In this document: in pieces, positions 28,423-37,260 of the stretch
Numbering within the stretch: the first letter of the stretch is position 1
Layout of the letters: every line of letters starts with the position of its first letter
The notes under the pieces: generated by a model
Database searches by the model: none
What the model was told of the DNA's origin: nothing
Seen by the model: the letters and a program-made list of their open reading frames with translations, nothing else
Position numbers and translations under genes: made by a program
Assembly: GCF_001931685.1 (NCBI RefSeq)
Contig: NZ_MOOY01000007.1
Span: forward strand, 287,163 to 351,162
Direction of reading: 5' to 3'
From: Pararhizobium arenae
GTDB taxonomy: Bacteria; Pseudomonadota; Alphaproteobacteria; Rhizobiales; Rhizobiaceae
DNA: 64,000 nt

Positions 28423-28647
28423 TTACTTCTTGGCGGCGCGGCGTCTGGCGGGGGCCGGTTTCGGCTCGCTCAATTCCGCCTTCTCGCGCTCAAGGCGCAG
28501 GGCCCGCAATTTCTCGGTCTTGGTGTCGCGGGCGCTTGCCTCCGCGTCGATGATCGACCAGGCCTCCCGGTTCGTCACGGCCGCCTTGTCGCGGGCGGAC
28601 AGTTTTACCGGCTTGTCTTCGACGATCGTTTCGTTCGAATCTGTCAA
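28423..28647 (-). CDS. Small conserved hypothetical protein, Lys/Ala-rich tail
   Basis: Not assigned a function. 74 residues, very charged: MTDSNETIVEDKPVKLSARD at the start and a basic tail ending ARRRAAKK, with a likely helical middle (KTEKLRALRLEREKAEL). The ATG follows AAGGAG (28655-28650 on the minus strand). It lies downstream of rpsU in the same direction, and the basic, helical character suggests nucleic-acid or ribosome association, which is only inference. Confidence 0.75.
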   Translation of the reverse strand: MTDSNETIVEDKPVKLSARDKAAVTNREAWSIIDAEASARDTKTEKLRALRLEREKAELSEPKPAPARRRAAKK

Positions 28648-28722
28648 ATCCTTCTCCTTTATCGGATGCTGGCTTTAGCGAATGCGGGCCGGCGCCGCGG
28701 ATGCGGCGCGCGGCACTGACGG

Positions 28723-28965
28723 CTATCGCTTGCCGCCGGCGACGGCCTTCTTCGGCATGGGCAGCAGGCCTTCGCGCTGCAGCTGCTTGCGGGCGAGCTT
28801 GCGCTGGCGGCGAACGGCCTCGGCCTTTTCACGCACCCGCTTTTCCGAGGGCTTCTCATAGGCGCTCCGCGCCTTCATTTCGCGAAACACGCCTTCACGC
28901 TGCAACTTCTTCTTCAGCACGCGGAGAGCCTGATCGACATTGTTGTCTCGAACGATGACCTGCAA
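28723..28965 (-). CDS. rpsU: 30S ribosomal protein S21
   Basis: 80-residue S21, a late-assembling small-subunit protein that helps mRNA/anti-Shine-Dalgarno interaction. Family pattern: [39 protein letters not shown], then the basic tail [15 protein letters not shown]. The ATG follows AAAGGA. Rhizobial S21 proteins are usually of this length with the same C-terminal extension. It is near cspA, another small translation/RNA gene. Confidence 0.96.
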   Translation of the reverse strand: MQVIVRDNNVDQALRVLKKKLQREGVFREMKARSAYEKPSEKRVREKAEAVRRQRKLARKQLQREGLLPMPKKAVAGGKR

Positions 28966-29046
28966 GTTGGTTCCTTTCAGTTGAATATAGGGCCTTATGC
29001 CCGGCCGGGGAGGCGGGCGGATGAAAAAACGTGACGTGGACGTCGC

Positions 29047-29346
29047 TCAGGCCCGGGGCTTGGTCGAGAGCGGCTTCAGCCAGGAGCGCGGGTAATCGGC
29101 AGTGGAGGCGATATCGCCGGAGGCAGGCGCCGTGTTCGGCAAATCGCCGGTCGCCTCGATATCGACATCGGTCTCGACCACGCGCCGCTCGAAATTTTCG
29201 TGTTCGAACCGGACGCGGTACTGGATGCGGCCGTAATCGCTGGGCAGCACGCCCAGCACCCGGCAGGTGCGGTTGGACCGCGACATGTGGGTGAGACCGC
29301 TGCGGATCACCAGCCTGTCGCCTTCGCTGTAACGGGCCTGTGGCAT
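29047..29346 (-). CDS. Conserved hypothetical protein (small, basic)
   Basis: Not recognised as a named family. The frame is open to 29478, but the ATG at 29346 has a good AGGAG 7 nt upstream and starts a compact 99-residue protein: MPQARYSEGDRLVIRSGLTH, then CRVLGVLPSDYGRIQYRVRF, which reads like a small beta-barrel, and a hydrophilic tail. It follows the cspA terminator in the same direction and may have its own promoter in 29350-29417. Confidence 0.7.
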   Translation of the reverse strand: MPQARYSEGDRLVIRSGLTHMSRSNRTCRVLGVLPSDYGRIQYRVRFEHENFERRVVETDVDIEATGDLPNTAPASGDIASTADYPRSWLKPLSTKPRA

Positions 29347-29417
29347 TGGAAAACTCCTGCCAAGCGTCGTTCGCGCCTGTCTCGAAAAAGGGGCCGGTCT
29401 CAAAATGTGGCCGGAAA

Positions 29418-29443
29418 CAAAAAAGGCCGGGAACGACCCGACC
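29418..29443 (-). terminator. Terminator of the cold-shock gene
   Basis: On the minus strand GGTCGGG-TCGTT-CCCGGCC (29443-29425) forms a 7-bp stem with one G-T pair, followed by a T run (29424-29418). It lies 67 bp after the cspA stop. Confidence 0.82.
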
Positions 29444-29510
29444 TCCTTCCAATCATTCAGCGCCTGCTGCCAGTACATCCGTGGTCAGCTGTCGCGAACG
29501 AGATCTTCAA

Positions 29511-29720
29511 TTATGCGTCGCGCAGATTGTCGGCAGAATTCTTGCCGGACTTCTTGTCGCGCACCAGGTCGTAGGTGACCTTCTGGCCTTCGTTCAAGCC
29601 ACGCATGCCGGCGCGTTCAACGGCCGAAACGTGGACAAAAACGTCCGTCGAGCCGTCTTCCGGCTGGATGAAGCCAAAACCCTTGGTTCCGTTGAACCAC
29701 TTGACTGTACCTGTATTCAT
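29511..29720 (-). CDS. cspA: Cold-shock domain protein
   Basis: 69-residue single cold-shock domain RNA-binding protein. RNP1 KGFGFIQP and RNP2 VFVHVSAV are intact, with the start [17 protein letters not shown]. The ATG follows AAAGGA. A long untranslated leader is likely, as in other csp genes. Within it CCGGC...GCCGG (about 29747-29767) makes a hairpin close to the ribosome-binding site, a plausible temperature-sensitive element. Which Csp paralogue this is cannot be told from the sequence. Confidence 0.95.
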   Translation of the reverse strand: MNTGTVKWFNGTKGFGFIQPEDGSTDVFVHVSAVERAGMRGLNEGQKVTYDLVRDKKSGKNSADNLRDA

Positions 29721-31037
29721 AACGATTTCCTTTCAATCGTTCATTGCCGGCGTGATATATACCGGCTTCCATCGATGTTGAGAGGAAATCTGACGTCGCG
29801 CCGAAGCGCTTGAACAAACGTCGCAAGCAAGTGTCGATAACCGATATATAAACGTATTCTTTCGAGATGCAATGGATCGGCGGCGATAATTCTTTTTTCG
29901 GCATCCGAAATTCTGGCTGAAAGCCCTGAAAAAGCGGGAATATAAGCAAAAATATTTTCGCATTATTTCCTGTCCCTCGCTCAGAATGCGGGCGTGCGCA
30001 AGCCTTCACGCGACGGATTTCGCCCGTGGTTTGGCATGGAACTCGGCCGGGGCACATCGGGTGCCTCATGGAGTTAGTGTTAGGTGACACGCGATGTGCC
30101 CCGTCTCGGCTGTTTTTACCTGCAACTCCGCTTCCTCTGCAAAGACGGTACCCCTTTCGGTGGGACCTGAGTCAGGAGGCATTTGCGCCACCAGCCGTCT
30201 TCTTGTGTGCCTCACAGGCACGCCCCGCTCTCTTTCAAGCGAGAGGGAAAGCATTTTCTGCAGGCCCCCTTGATCGCGCCTGCGTTTCAAACACAGATCA
30301 AAGGCACCGGCCCCGCCTCGCCGGCAACGCTTTCCGGTGTATCCGATGGCGGGACGAGAGGAGTGTGTCACGGGTGGAGGGGGCGGGGATTTGCGGGGAT
30401 GAAAAAACTCTGCGCGGGTCGGTCGCAAAATGCTGAGGAAATGGCTGCCTCGGGGCCGCAGGGGACTACTGCTTTTGTTCAATGAGACTATATAGCCATC
30501 GCCTCCGAAAAGATTGGCGATTTCGCCACTTTGAGGCCTTCCTGCCTAAGATGGCATGATATTTAGCAAGGCTGCCGGTCCGCCTTCTTTAGCCTATGGA
30601 TCACAAGGTTCGAACATTATGAACGAACTATCGTAGATGGGGTTAGGTCAGACTCCGCGATGCACGCGTCCAGCAGGAAATCGGAGCGGCAGCGTGGAAG
30701 TGAAGCCTATCGCGATATTGTTGCGGACCAATCTCTGCTCAATTTTTCCTGACAACCTAGACAAGCATGGTTTCCGGGCCGATTGGGTCTTGATACGATT
30801 TCTCGTCGTCCGGATCGATCGCGCCACTGGCCTTAATCCAATTCTTGCCTACGCTCCATATTTGGGCGGCTTTATTGAAATAGCCCGCGTCCAAGGCACC
30901 TTGCCGGCAAATGAAATTAGCCGCAGGCGTTATTCTGGCTCCGGCAAAATTTCTGTCTGCTTTATAAGCTTGATCGACTCCAGGTTGAATTTGCTGTCTA
31001 TTGGCTCTAAAGTAAAACCCTGCTCGGGGGGCTTGGC
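29721..31037. other. 1.3-kb stretch without a convincing gene; hairpin-rich part at 30040-30480
   Basis: 29721-29870 is the cspA leader. 30040-30480 is rich in hairpins: an 11-bp perfect inverted repeat (GGGGCACATCG at 30049-30059, CGATGTGCCCC at 30092-30102), GTGCCT/AGGCAC around 30207-30221 and CTCTC/GAGAG around 30227-30246. ORFs exist here on both strands (for example 30066-30482 minus from a TTG) but none has a good ribosome-binding site or a recognisable product. 30480-31037 drops in GC content and carries two doubtful frames (30637-31086 plus, 30757-31329 minus). No IS, tRNA or known ncRNA was recognised. Confidence 0.5.
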
Positions 31038-32420
31038 ATGGGGAAAGAAATCTGTTTGCTACCTGTCCGTTGCGTCTGCCTGTTAGTGGGTTTGTTGTTC
31101 TACACTCATTCTTACGCACAAGTATCCACGGTTCCGGGCCGATGCTGGCTGTTTTCCGAGCTGAATGAACACTCCAGCGCGCAGGTTGACAAGCTTCTCT
31201 TGGAGATCGACGGTTTTGGTTCGACGGCAGACATGATCTCCGCCCATATGGAGCTGATGAAACAGGCGCAGGGCGCCCTGAATTTCTGCGAAATTGAGAC
31301 CAGGTTGCGCAAACTCGGTGCCAAAACATACTTGCTGGCTATGCCGTACCAATTTGTGACCGGCTTGAAGGCGGCCAGAAATTACAGCCTGACGTACGTC
31401 AATCCAATATTCCAGACCACAAGTCCTATCCCTAAATTCGCGATATGATATGAAAGAGATGGACCTTTAAGAGCCAAACAGCTTTTATCCATGGTCGGTT
31501 TTGATGCCGAACAGAATATAAGCAATCTCAACTCCGCGGGTACGTTGATCACCGCGACGTCACAGCATCCGCTTTACAAGATAACGTCGAACAAAGATCA
31601 GGAATCAGATCCAGGAAAATATAAAAAACAGTTCGATTTACTGAAGCAATACGAAGCGGATGGGTTATTATCGTATAAATATAGTCCGATGCTCATGCAT
31701 GTCATCGATCAATATATGCCTTTCATGAAGGAGAAAAACTACAGTATAAACACCACTCCCACGCCCGATGCGATTTCGTTCTTTGTCATCAACGAAGATC
31801 CGGGCCGCCTTCTGGTCGGCAACCGTTGCGGCTGCTCCTATCTCCCTAGCACAACGACAATCGTTTGCGATGAGCGGCTGATGGCTGCTTTGCAACAGTG
31901 GGTCAAATACGGAAGCGGAGATGACGCTCAGTTGAGCTATATCGTTCTGATGAACAATGCCATCGCCGATCTTTTGTTGCACTGGCTGATCGGTCACGAA
32001 ATGGCGCACAACAAATATAGAGACAATTATGGCGCGATGTTCGCCTCCGATGGTGAGGACCGCCCTGTGCTTCCTGCTGACAATGCGCCTAAAAAGCCAC
32101 TGCGCGACATGGAAAGCAGAGCCGACACATTCGCTTACGAACACTTGCCCCCGGCCGTTGCCAGCTGGTCGCACATGGCGACGAATTTTATAATTCAGCA
32201 ATTGGCCGCAATCGCAAACCCTCAGGCGCTTGGCGACAAGTCGTCTCCGATTGTAGTGAACGAAACCCCTTACGGTCATCCTAATCTCTTGACCAGGGCG
32301 TATAGCCTGAAGAACGTGACGGGAGCCGTGGATTTTTTACTGGAAGAATACGAAGCCCGTACATTAATCGACGAGCAGAAAGGAACGAAATATGCCGGCA
32401 TATGCTCGCTTGTTCATTAG
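31038..32420 (+). pseudogene. Exported HExxH metallopeptidase gene split by an in-frame TGA
   Basis: Two open frames, 31038-31448 (136 residues) and 31491-32420 (309 residues), lie in the same reading frame. They are separated by a single TGA at 31446-31448 and 14 sense codons. The first has a signal peptide (LLVGLLFYTHSYAQ); the second has the zinc-peptidase motif HEMAH (31995-32009) in WLIGHEMAHNKYRDN and a downstream ESRAD motif, fitting a gluzincin site with Glu as third ligand. The ATG at 31491 has no ribosome-binding site, while 31038 has a G-rich one. So this is best read as one 460-codon exported metallopeptidase gene with a premature stop. It may instead be two genes or a readthrough. 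Family name not recognised; AT-rich relative to neighbours. Confidence 0.65.
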
Positions 32421-32991
32421 CTTTCGAACGATTTGGGCGATATGCCTATCTCTGTGTCCTGCCCTTCTTATCGCATTTCCCGCCACGGCCATGGACTATC
32501 GGGATGTCGGCGTGGGTGAGATCAAAGGTGTCGTGACCATCCAGTGGTTAGAGCCGGATGTGTTCCTTTTTATTCCCGACAATGAGAAGCCACTGACCTT
32601 CATCAGGCCGAACGGCCAAGTCATCACGCCGAAGCGGATGATCACGGATGGGGGATCCATTCCCCGCCCGATGTGGGCCTTTCGCAGTTATTCACCATGG
32701 GGCTATGCGCCGGCCTTTATTATTCACGACTGGCTATTTCACGCTAAGAACTGCGATCTGGCAATTGCGAAAGATTATGATCTGGACAGCGCCGGTTTGA
32801 CGATGGGTGAAGTCATCAAGACCCTAATGGAGACCAAGCGAGCGGAAAAGGACGAATTTACCGTCGGCGTGATGATGGCAGCAGTGACTAGCCGGTTCGC
32901 GCGAAGCGCATGGGAAACAGGAGCCTGCATTCCCGCGCCTGCGGCTTTCAACACCGCGCCGACGATGGAATATCGCCTAGAGTTCAAGTAG
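32392..32991 (+). CDS. DUF1353 protein with signal peptide
   Basis: 199 residues. Hydrophobic N-terminal export signal (IWAICLSLCPALLIAFPATA, cleaved near residue 33), then a DUF1353 domain with TDGGSIPRPMWAF and AFIIHDWLFHA, the invariant His-Asp pair of this family. DUF1353 is common in phages and islands and has no proven function; the conserved HDW suggests an enzymatic or metal site. The ATG overlaps the end of the metallopeptidase frame by 29 bp and has AAAGGA upstream, so the two are translationally linked. Both would act outside the cytoplasm. Confidence 0.8.
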   Translation: MPAYARLFISFRTIWAICLSLCPALLIAFPATAMDYRDVGVGEIKGVVTIQWLEPDVFLFIPDNEKPLTFIRPNGQVITPKRMITDGGSIPRPMWAFRSYSPWGYAPAFIIHDWLFHAKNCDLAIAKDYDLDSAGLTMGEVIKTLMETKRAEKDEFTVGVMMAAVTSRFARSAWETGACIPAPAAFNTAPTMEYRLEFK

Positions 32992-33256
32992 GTGCGGAGC
33001 AACTTTCGCCGGCTCCACGCCATAGGTCCCCATGGCCAGGCGCCACCGCTGGCTCCGGCCAGTGGCGCCCAGGAAACGTGCGCATTTCATGATGCCACGC
33101 TGAGCACGCTGCCCTCATATTGGCAACGGCGGTTCTGAAGGCGCATTGCCGTCATAGATGGAGTTGGATGTTTGCTCTTGGAAAGATGTCAGAGCCGTCC
33201 CGACGGCTGATATGAGGGCGCAAAAATGGAAATCTAGGTGGGTGTCTGTTGTTCCC

Positions 33257-35725
33257 TCAAACCCGCTCCACAAACCCGTCCAGCACGCGCTTCTGCCCCG
33301 CCCGATCAAAATCGATCGTCAGCTTGTTGCCTTCTATTGCCGCAATGTTGCCGTTGCCGAACTTGATGTGGAAGACGCGGTCGCCGAGGTTGAATTTCGA
33401 GGGGGTGTCGACCGTCGATTTGGCAACCAGTTCGCCATCGATGGTGCGGGCCTTGGGGCCGCTTTCGCCATAGCCGATGCGCTCGATCGAAACGCCGGAG
33501 CGATTGCCCCAGTTGTCGCGGGTCGCATCCGTGCGGTTTGCCTGGGCGCGTTTCCAGCCGGGGGTGGAATAGCTGTTGGCAAACGGCTCCTGCTTGTCGA
33601 AGCGCGACTGGCCGTAACCGCCGCGGTTATAGCCGCCATAGGACTGTTCCGTCTCGGCGACATCGACATGGCTGACCGGCAGCTCATCGAGGAAGCGTGA
33701 GGGCAGGGTCGATTGCCAGAGGCCGTGGATGCGGCGGTTCGAGACGAACCAGATGTGGCAGCGGCGTTTTGCGCGCGTCAGCCCGACATAGGCGAGGCGG
33801 CGTTCTTCCTCCAGCCCCGAGCGGCCGCCTTCATCCAGCGAGCGCTGGTGGGGGAAGAGGCCTTCTTCCCAGCCGGGCAGGAAGACCGTTTCGAACTCCA
33901 GACCCTTGGCCGAATGCAGCGTCATGATGTTGACGGCATCGAGGTTTTCGTTCTGCTCGGCATCCATGACGAGCGCCACGTGTTCGAGGAAGCCGCGCAT
34001 GGATTCGAAGCTTTCCATCGAGCGGATGAGTTCCTTGAGGTTTTCCAGCCTTCCCGGCGCTTCGGCCGATTTGTCGGCCTTCCACATATCGGTGTAGCCG
34101 GATTCCTCCAGGATGGTTTCGGCAAGCTCGGTGTGGGGCGTGGTTTCCAGCAGGCCTTGCCAGCGCTTGAACATGGTGACGACATCGAACAGCGATTTGC
34201 GGGCCTTGGCCTTCATCTCGTCGGTTTCGATGAGATCGGCGGCGGCCGCGAGCATGGGGATATCGCGGGCGCGGGCGTAATCATGCAGGGCGCGGACGGA
34301 GGTGTCGCCGAGGCCGCGCTTGGGGGTGTTGATGATGCGCTCGAAGGCGAGATCATCGGCCGGCTGGCAGACGAGGCGGAAATAGGCCATGGCATCGCGG
34401 ATTTCCATGCGCTCGTAAAAGCGCGGGCCGCCGACGACGCGGTAATTGAGGCCGAGCGTGACGAAGCGGTCTTCGAACTCGCGCATCTGGAAGGAGGCGC
34501 GCACGAGGATCGCCATGTCGTTCAGATTGTGCTTTTTGCGCTGGAGCTGCTCGATCTCCTCGCCGACGGCGCGGGCTTCCTCTTCCGAATCCCAGGCGGC
34601 GTGGACCTGTACCTTCTCGTCTTCGGGATCGTGGCGATCGGTGAACAGGGTCTTGCCGAGGCGGCCTTCGTTATGGGCGATCAGGTGGCCGGCGGCGCCC
34701 AGGATATGGGCGGTCGAGCGGTAGTTGCGCTCGAGCTTCACGACCTTGGCGCCGGGGAAATCCTTTTCAAAGCGCAGGATGTTGTCCACCTCCGCGCCGC
34801 GCCAGCCATAGATCGACTGGTCGTCGTCGCCGACGCAGCAGACATTCTGCGGCTCGCCCTTGGGGCGCTGGGCGAGCAGGCGCAGCCACATGTATTGGGC
34901 GGTGTTGGTGTCCTGATACTCGTCGACGAGGATATAGCGGAAGCGGGCGTGATATTCCTTCAGCACATCCGGATAGGCGCGGAACATGCGGATGGGATGA
35001 AGCAGCAGGTCGCCGAAATCGCAGGCGTTCAGCGTCTTCAGGCGGGCCTGATAGGCCTCGTAGAGTTCGCGGCCCTTGCCGTTGGCAAAGGCGCGGGCAT
35101 CACCTTCGGGGATGTCGGCGGGGCTCAAGCCCTTGTTCTTCCAGCCGTCGATGAGCTGGGAAAAGGTTTTTGCCGGCCAGCGCTTGTCGTCGAGGCCTTC
35201 GGCCTGGATCAGCTGCTTGATGAGGCGCACGACATCGTCCGTATCGAGGATGGTGAAATCCGAGCGCAGGCCGACGAGCTCGGCATGGCGGCGCAAGAGC
35301 TTGACGCCGATGGAGTGGAAGGTGCCGAGCCAGGGCATGCCCTCGACCGCGCCGCCGACGAGCACGCCGATGCGCTCCTTCATCTCGCGGGCGGCCTTGT
35401 TGGTGAAGGTGACGGCGAGGATCTGGCTGGGGTAGGCGCGGCCCGACGCGAGAATATGGGCAATGCGGGTGGTGAGCACGCGGGTCTTGCCGGTGCCCGC
35501 ACCCGCGAGCACGAGGACGGGGCCTTCGATGGTTTCGACCGCTTCGCGCTGTTCGGGATTGAGGCCGGAAAGATAGGCTGCGGCCGGGCGGGCGCCATCG
35601 CGCGCGGCCATGGCGCGGGCAGCTATGCCGCCTGCAGCCGCCGGTGGCGGGGCCGGCTGGTTGCGCTGCGGGCGCGCGGCCGGCTCCTCGTCGAAGAAGG
35701 GAATATCGTCAAAACCGTTGCTCAT
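33257..35725 (-). CDS. uvrD: UvrD/PcrA-type superfamily 1 DNA helicase
   Basis: 822-residue 3'-5' helicase for nucleotide excision and mismatch repair. All SF1 motifs are visible: motif I LAGAGTGKTRVLTTR (about residue 80), Ia TFTNKAAREMKER, II ILVDEYQDTN, III VGDDDQSIYGWRGA, IV KLERNYRST, V MTLHSAKGLEFETVFLPG, and VI RRLAYVGLTRAK. The N-terminus is a Pro/Ala-rich extension (about 50 residues) before the first domain, and a Tudor-like C-terminus (KFNLGDRVFHIKFGNGNI) is usual for PcrA types. Start ATG 35725 (MSNGFDDIPFFDEE); an in-frame TTG lies three codons upstream. Confidence 0.97.
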   Translation of the reverse strand: MSNGFDDIPFFDEEPAARPQRNQPAPPPAAAGGIAARAMAARDGARPAAAYLSGLNPEQREAVETIEGPVLVLAGAGTGKTRVLTTRIAHILASGRAYPSQILAVTFTNKAAREMKERIGVLVGGAVEGMPWLGTFHSIGVKLLRRHAELVGLRSDFTILDTDDVVRLIKQLIQAEGLDDKRWPAKTFSQLIDGWKNKGLSPADIPEGDARAFANGKGRELYEAYQARLKTLNACDFGDLLLHPIRMFRAYPDVLKEYHARFRYILVDEYQDTNTAQYMWLRLLAQRPKGEPQNVCCVGDDDQSIYGWRGAEVDNILRFEKDFPGAKVVKLERNYRSTAHILGAAGHLIAHNEGRLGKTLFTDRHDPEDEKVQVHAAWDSEEEARAVGEEIEQLQRKKHNLNDMAILVRASFQMREFEDRFVTLGLNYRVVGGPRFYERMEIRDAMAYFRLVCQPADDLAFERIINTPKRGLGDTSVRALHDYARARDIPMLAAAADLIETDEMKAKARKSLFDVVTMFKRWQGLLETTPHTELAETILEESGYTDMWKADKSAEAPGRLENLKELIRSMESFESMRGFLEHVALVMDAEQNENLDAVNIMTLHSAKGLEFETVFLPGWEEGLFPHQRSLDEGGRSGLEEERRLAYVGLTRAKRRCHIWFVSNRRIHGLWQSTLPSRFLDELPVSHVDVAETEQSYGGYNRGGYGQSRFDKQEPFANSYSTPGWKRAQANRTDATRDNWGNRSGVSIERIGYGESGPKARTIDGELVAKSTVDTPSKFNLGDRVFHIKFGNGNIAAIEGNKLTIDFDRAGQKRVLDGFVERV

Positions 35726-36039
35726 GCGGCTCAATGTAGTGATTCGGGGGCGAAAGGCCAGAATGGCGTTCTGCTTTTATTCCGGGAGCGTGGCGAAGAG
35801 CGAATGGATGCGAGGGCTTGCGGGCGAGGCGGGATCGTTGGACGCTGGTATTAGCGTCTATCGCCGATTGCCTACCGACCACTGCCTTCAAATCCCCGAA
35901 ATCCGCTTTTATTACAATTGCGTAATGATGGCCCTGCGGGATTGTGCGCAGGCGCACAAAAGCCGATAGTTCGTCACGAAACGTTTCTGGCCCGCATGCG
36001 TTGTGGCCGGGTTTTGCGATAATCGATGTGGAGAAGTGA
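35726..36039. other. Intergenic region between uvrD and the RND operon
   Basis: 314 bp between divergent genes. It must hold both promoters but no clear -35/-10 pair or operator was found. No regulator gene for the efflux operon lies next to it. No ORF worth reporting. Confidence 0.45.
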
Positions 36040-37260
36040 ATGCGAATCTGGAAGCAGTTTGCGATATGCGCCGTCGTGCTTGTCGGTGGTGTGGCTGCCT
36101 TCGCGCATTTCGTGCCGGGGGCGGGGCAGACGCTTGCGGGCTTCGGCGTTCCCGAAAATCTGGTCGCGCTGGTCGCCAAGCCTCGGGCCGACGGCGAGGG
36201 TGCCGCCCGCAGCGGCAACGGTCAGGGCCAGGGCGGGCGCGGCGGCTTTGCCAGCCAGCCGCCGCTGGTGGTGACCGAGCCGGTCGGCGAAGCGGTGATC
36301 AACGACCGGCTTTCGGCGATCGGCAACGGTGACGCCATCCTCTCCGTCACGGCGACGCCGCTGGCATCGGGAAACCTGACCGAGGTGCTGATCAAGTCCG
36401 GCGACCGGATCGAGAAAGGCCAGGTGATCGCCCGGCTCGACAGCGACGATCAGAAAGTGGCCGCCGATCAGGCGCGTGTCGCACTTGACAGCGCCAAGGA
36501 GAAGGTCGAGCGCAACCGGCGTCTCGGCAATGCGGTTTCCGTCGCCGTGCTGCGGGATGCCGAGTTTGCCGAACAGGCCGCACAGCTGGAGCTGCAGAAG
36601 GCGGAGCTTGACCTGAAGCGCCGCGATATCGTGGCGCCGTCCAAGGGCATCGCCGGCATCATTACCGTCAATCCCGGCGACTACGTGACGACCGAAACGG
36701 CGATCGCGGTCATCGACGACCGGTCGCAGATCCTTGTCGACTTCTGGGTGCCGGAGCGCTTCTCCAACAAGATTTCGGTCGGGCAGGAGGTCTCCGCCTC
36801 GGCGATCGCTATTCCCGGCTCCGAATTTTCCGGCGTGATCCACGCCATCGACAACCGGGTGGACGAGGCGAGCCGGACGCTTAGGGTCCGCGCGCGCCTG
36901 GAAAACCCTGATGACACGTTGCGTGCCGGCATGTCCTTCTCGGTCGTCGCGCGTTTCGCCGGCGACACCTATCCGACGGTCAATCCGCTGGCGGTGCAAT
37001 GGAGCTCGGAAGGCTCCTTCGTCTGGCGCATCGAAGACAACAAGGCGCAGCGCGTTCCGGTAACGATCGTCCAGCGCAACTCCGACAAAGTGCTGGTGGA
37101 TGCCGAGCTTGCCAGGGAGCAGGCGGTCGTCATGGAAGGCGTGCAGCGCCTGCGCGACGGCGGCGAGGTGCGCATTGCCGGCGAGCAGCGCCAGCCGCAG
37201 GAGAAAAAGCCGGAAGGCGATAACGAACAGAAGGTTTCGGAAGCGGAGGTGGCCAAGTGA
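36040..37260 (+). CDS. RND efflux periplasmic adaptor (membrane fusion protein)
   Basis: 406 residues linking an inner-membrane RND pump to an outer-membrane channel. N-terminal signal/anchor (FAICAVVLVGGVAAFAHFV), a Gly-rich spacer (about 50-80), then the barrel-sandwich part (VLIKSGDRIEKGQVIARLDS), a coiled-coil hairpin (about 145-200) and a beta-barrel (VDFWVPERFSNKISVGQEV). The ATG follows GGAG 7 nt upstream. There is no lipobox Cys, so it is anchored by the helix. The stop overlaps the GTG start of the pump (GTGA), a coupled pair. No TolC-like gene is present. Confidence 0.94.
   Translation: MRIWKQFAICAVVLVGGVAAFAHFVPGAGQTLAGFGVPENLVALVAKPRADGEGAARSGNGQGQGGRGGFASQPPLVVTEPVGEAVINDRLSAIGNGDAILSVTATPLASGNLTEVLIKSGDRIEKGQVIARLDSDDQKVAADQARVALDSAKEKVERNRRLGNAVSVAVLRDAEFAEQAAQLELQKAELDLKRRDIVAPSKGIAGIITVNPGDYVTTETAIAVIDDRSQILVDFWVPERFSNKISVGQEVSASAIAIPGSEFSGVIHAIDNRVDEASRTLRVRARLENPDDTLRAGMSFSVVARFAGDTYPTVNPLAVQWSSEGSFVWRIEDNKAQRVPVTIVQRNSDKVLVDAELAREQAVVMEGVQRLRDGGEVRIAGEQRQPQEKKPEGDNEQKVSEAEVAK

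Noticed and set aside
30066..30482. 138-codon minus-strand ORF, and 30026-30436 plus
   Set aside because: The minus ORF starts at a TTG without a ribosome-binding site, composition is Arg/Pro-rich, and both frames lie over the hairpin-rich stretch; listed as an intergenic region instead.
30637..31086. 149-codon plus-strand ORF
   Set aside because: No ribosome-binding site, odd composition, and it overlaps the start of the signal-peptide gene.
30757..31329. 190-codon minus-strand ORF
   Set aside because: It overlaps the signal-peptide gene on the plus strand and has no start signal; only its last part looks protein-like, so it could be a decayed remnant, but this cannot be shown.
31446..31448. 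TGA as selenocysteine codon
   Set aside because: No SECIS-like hairpin right after the codon and no Cys-type catalytic context; a nonsense change is simpler.
33713..35854. 713-codon plus-strand frame over uvrD
   Set aside because: All helicase motifs are on the minus strand; this is a shadow frame.
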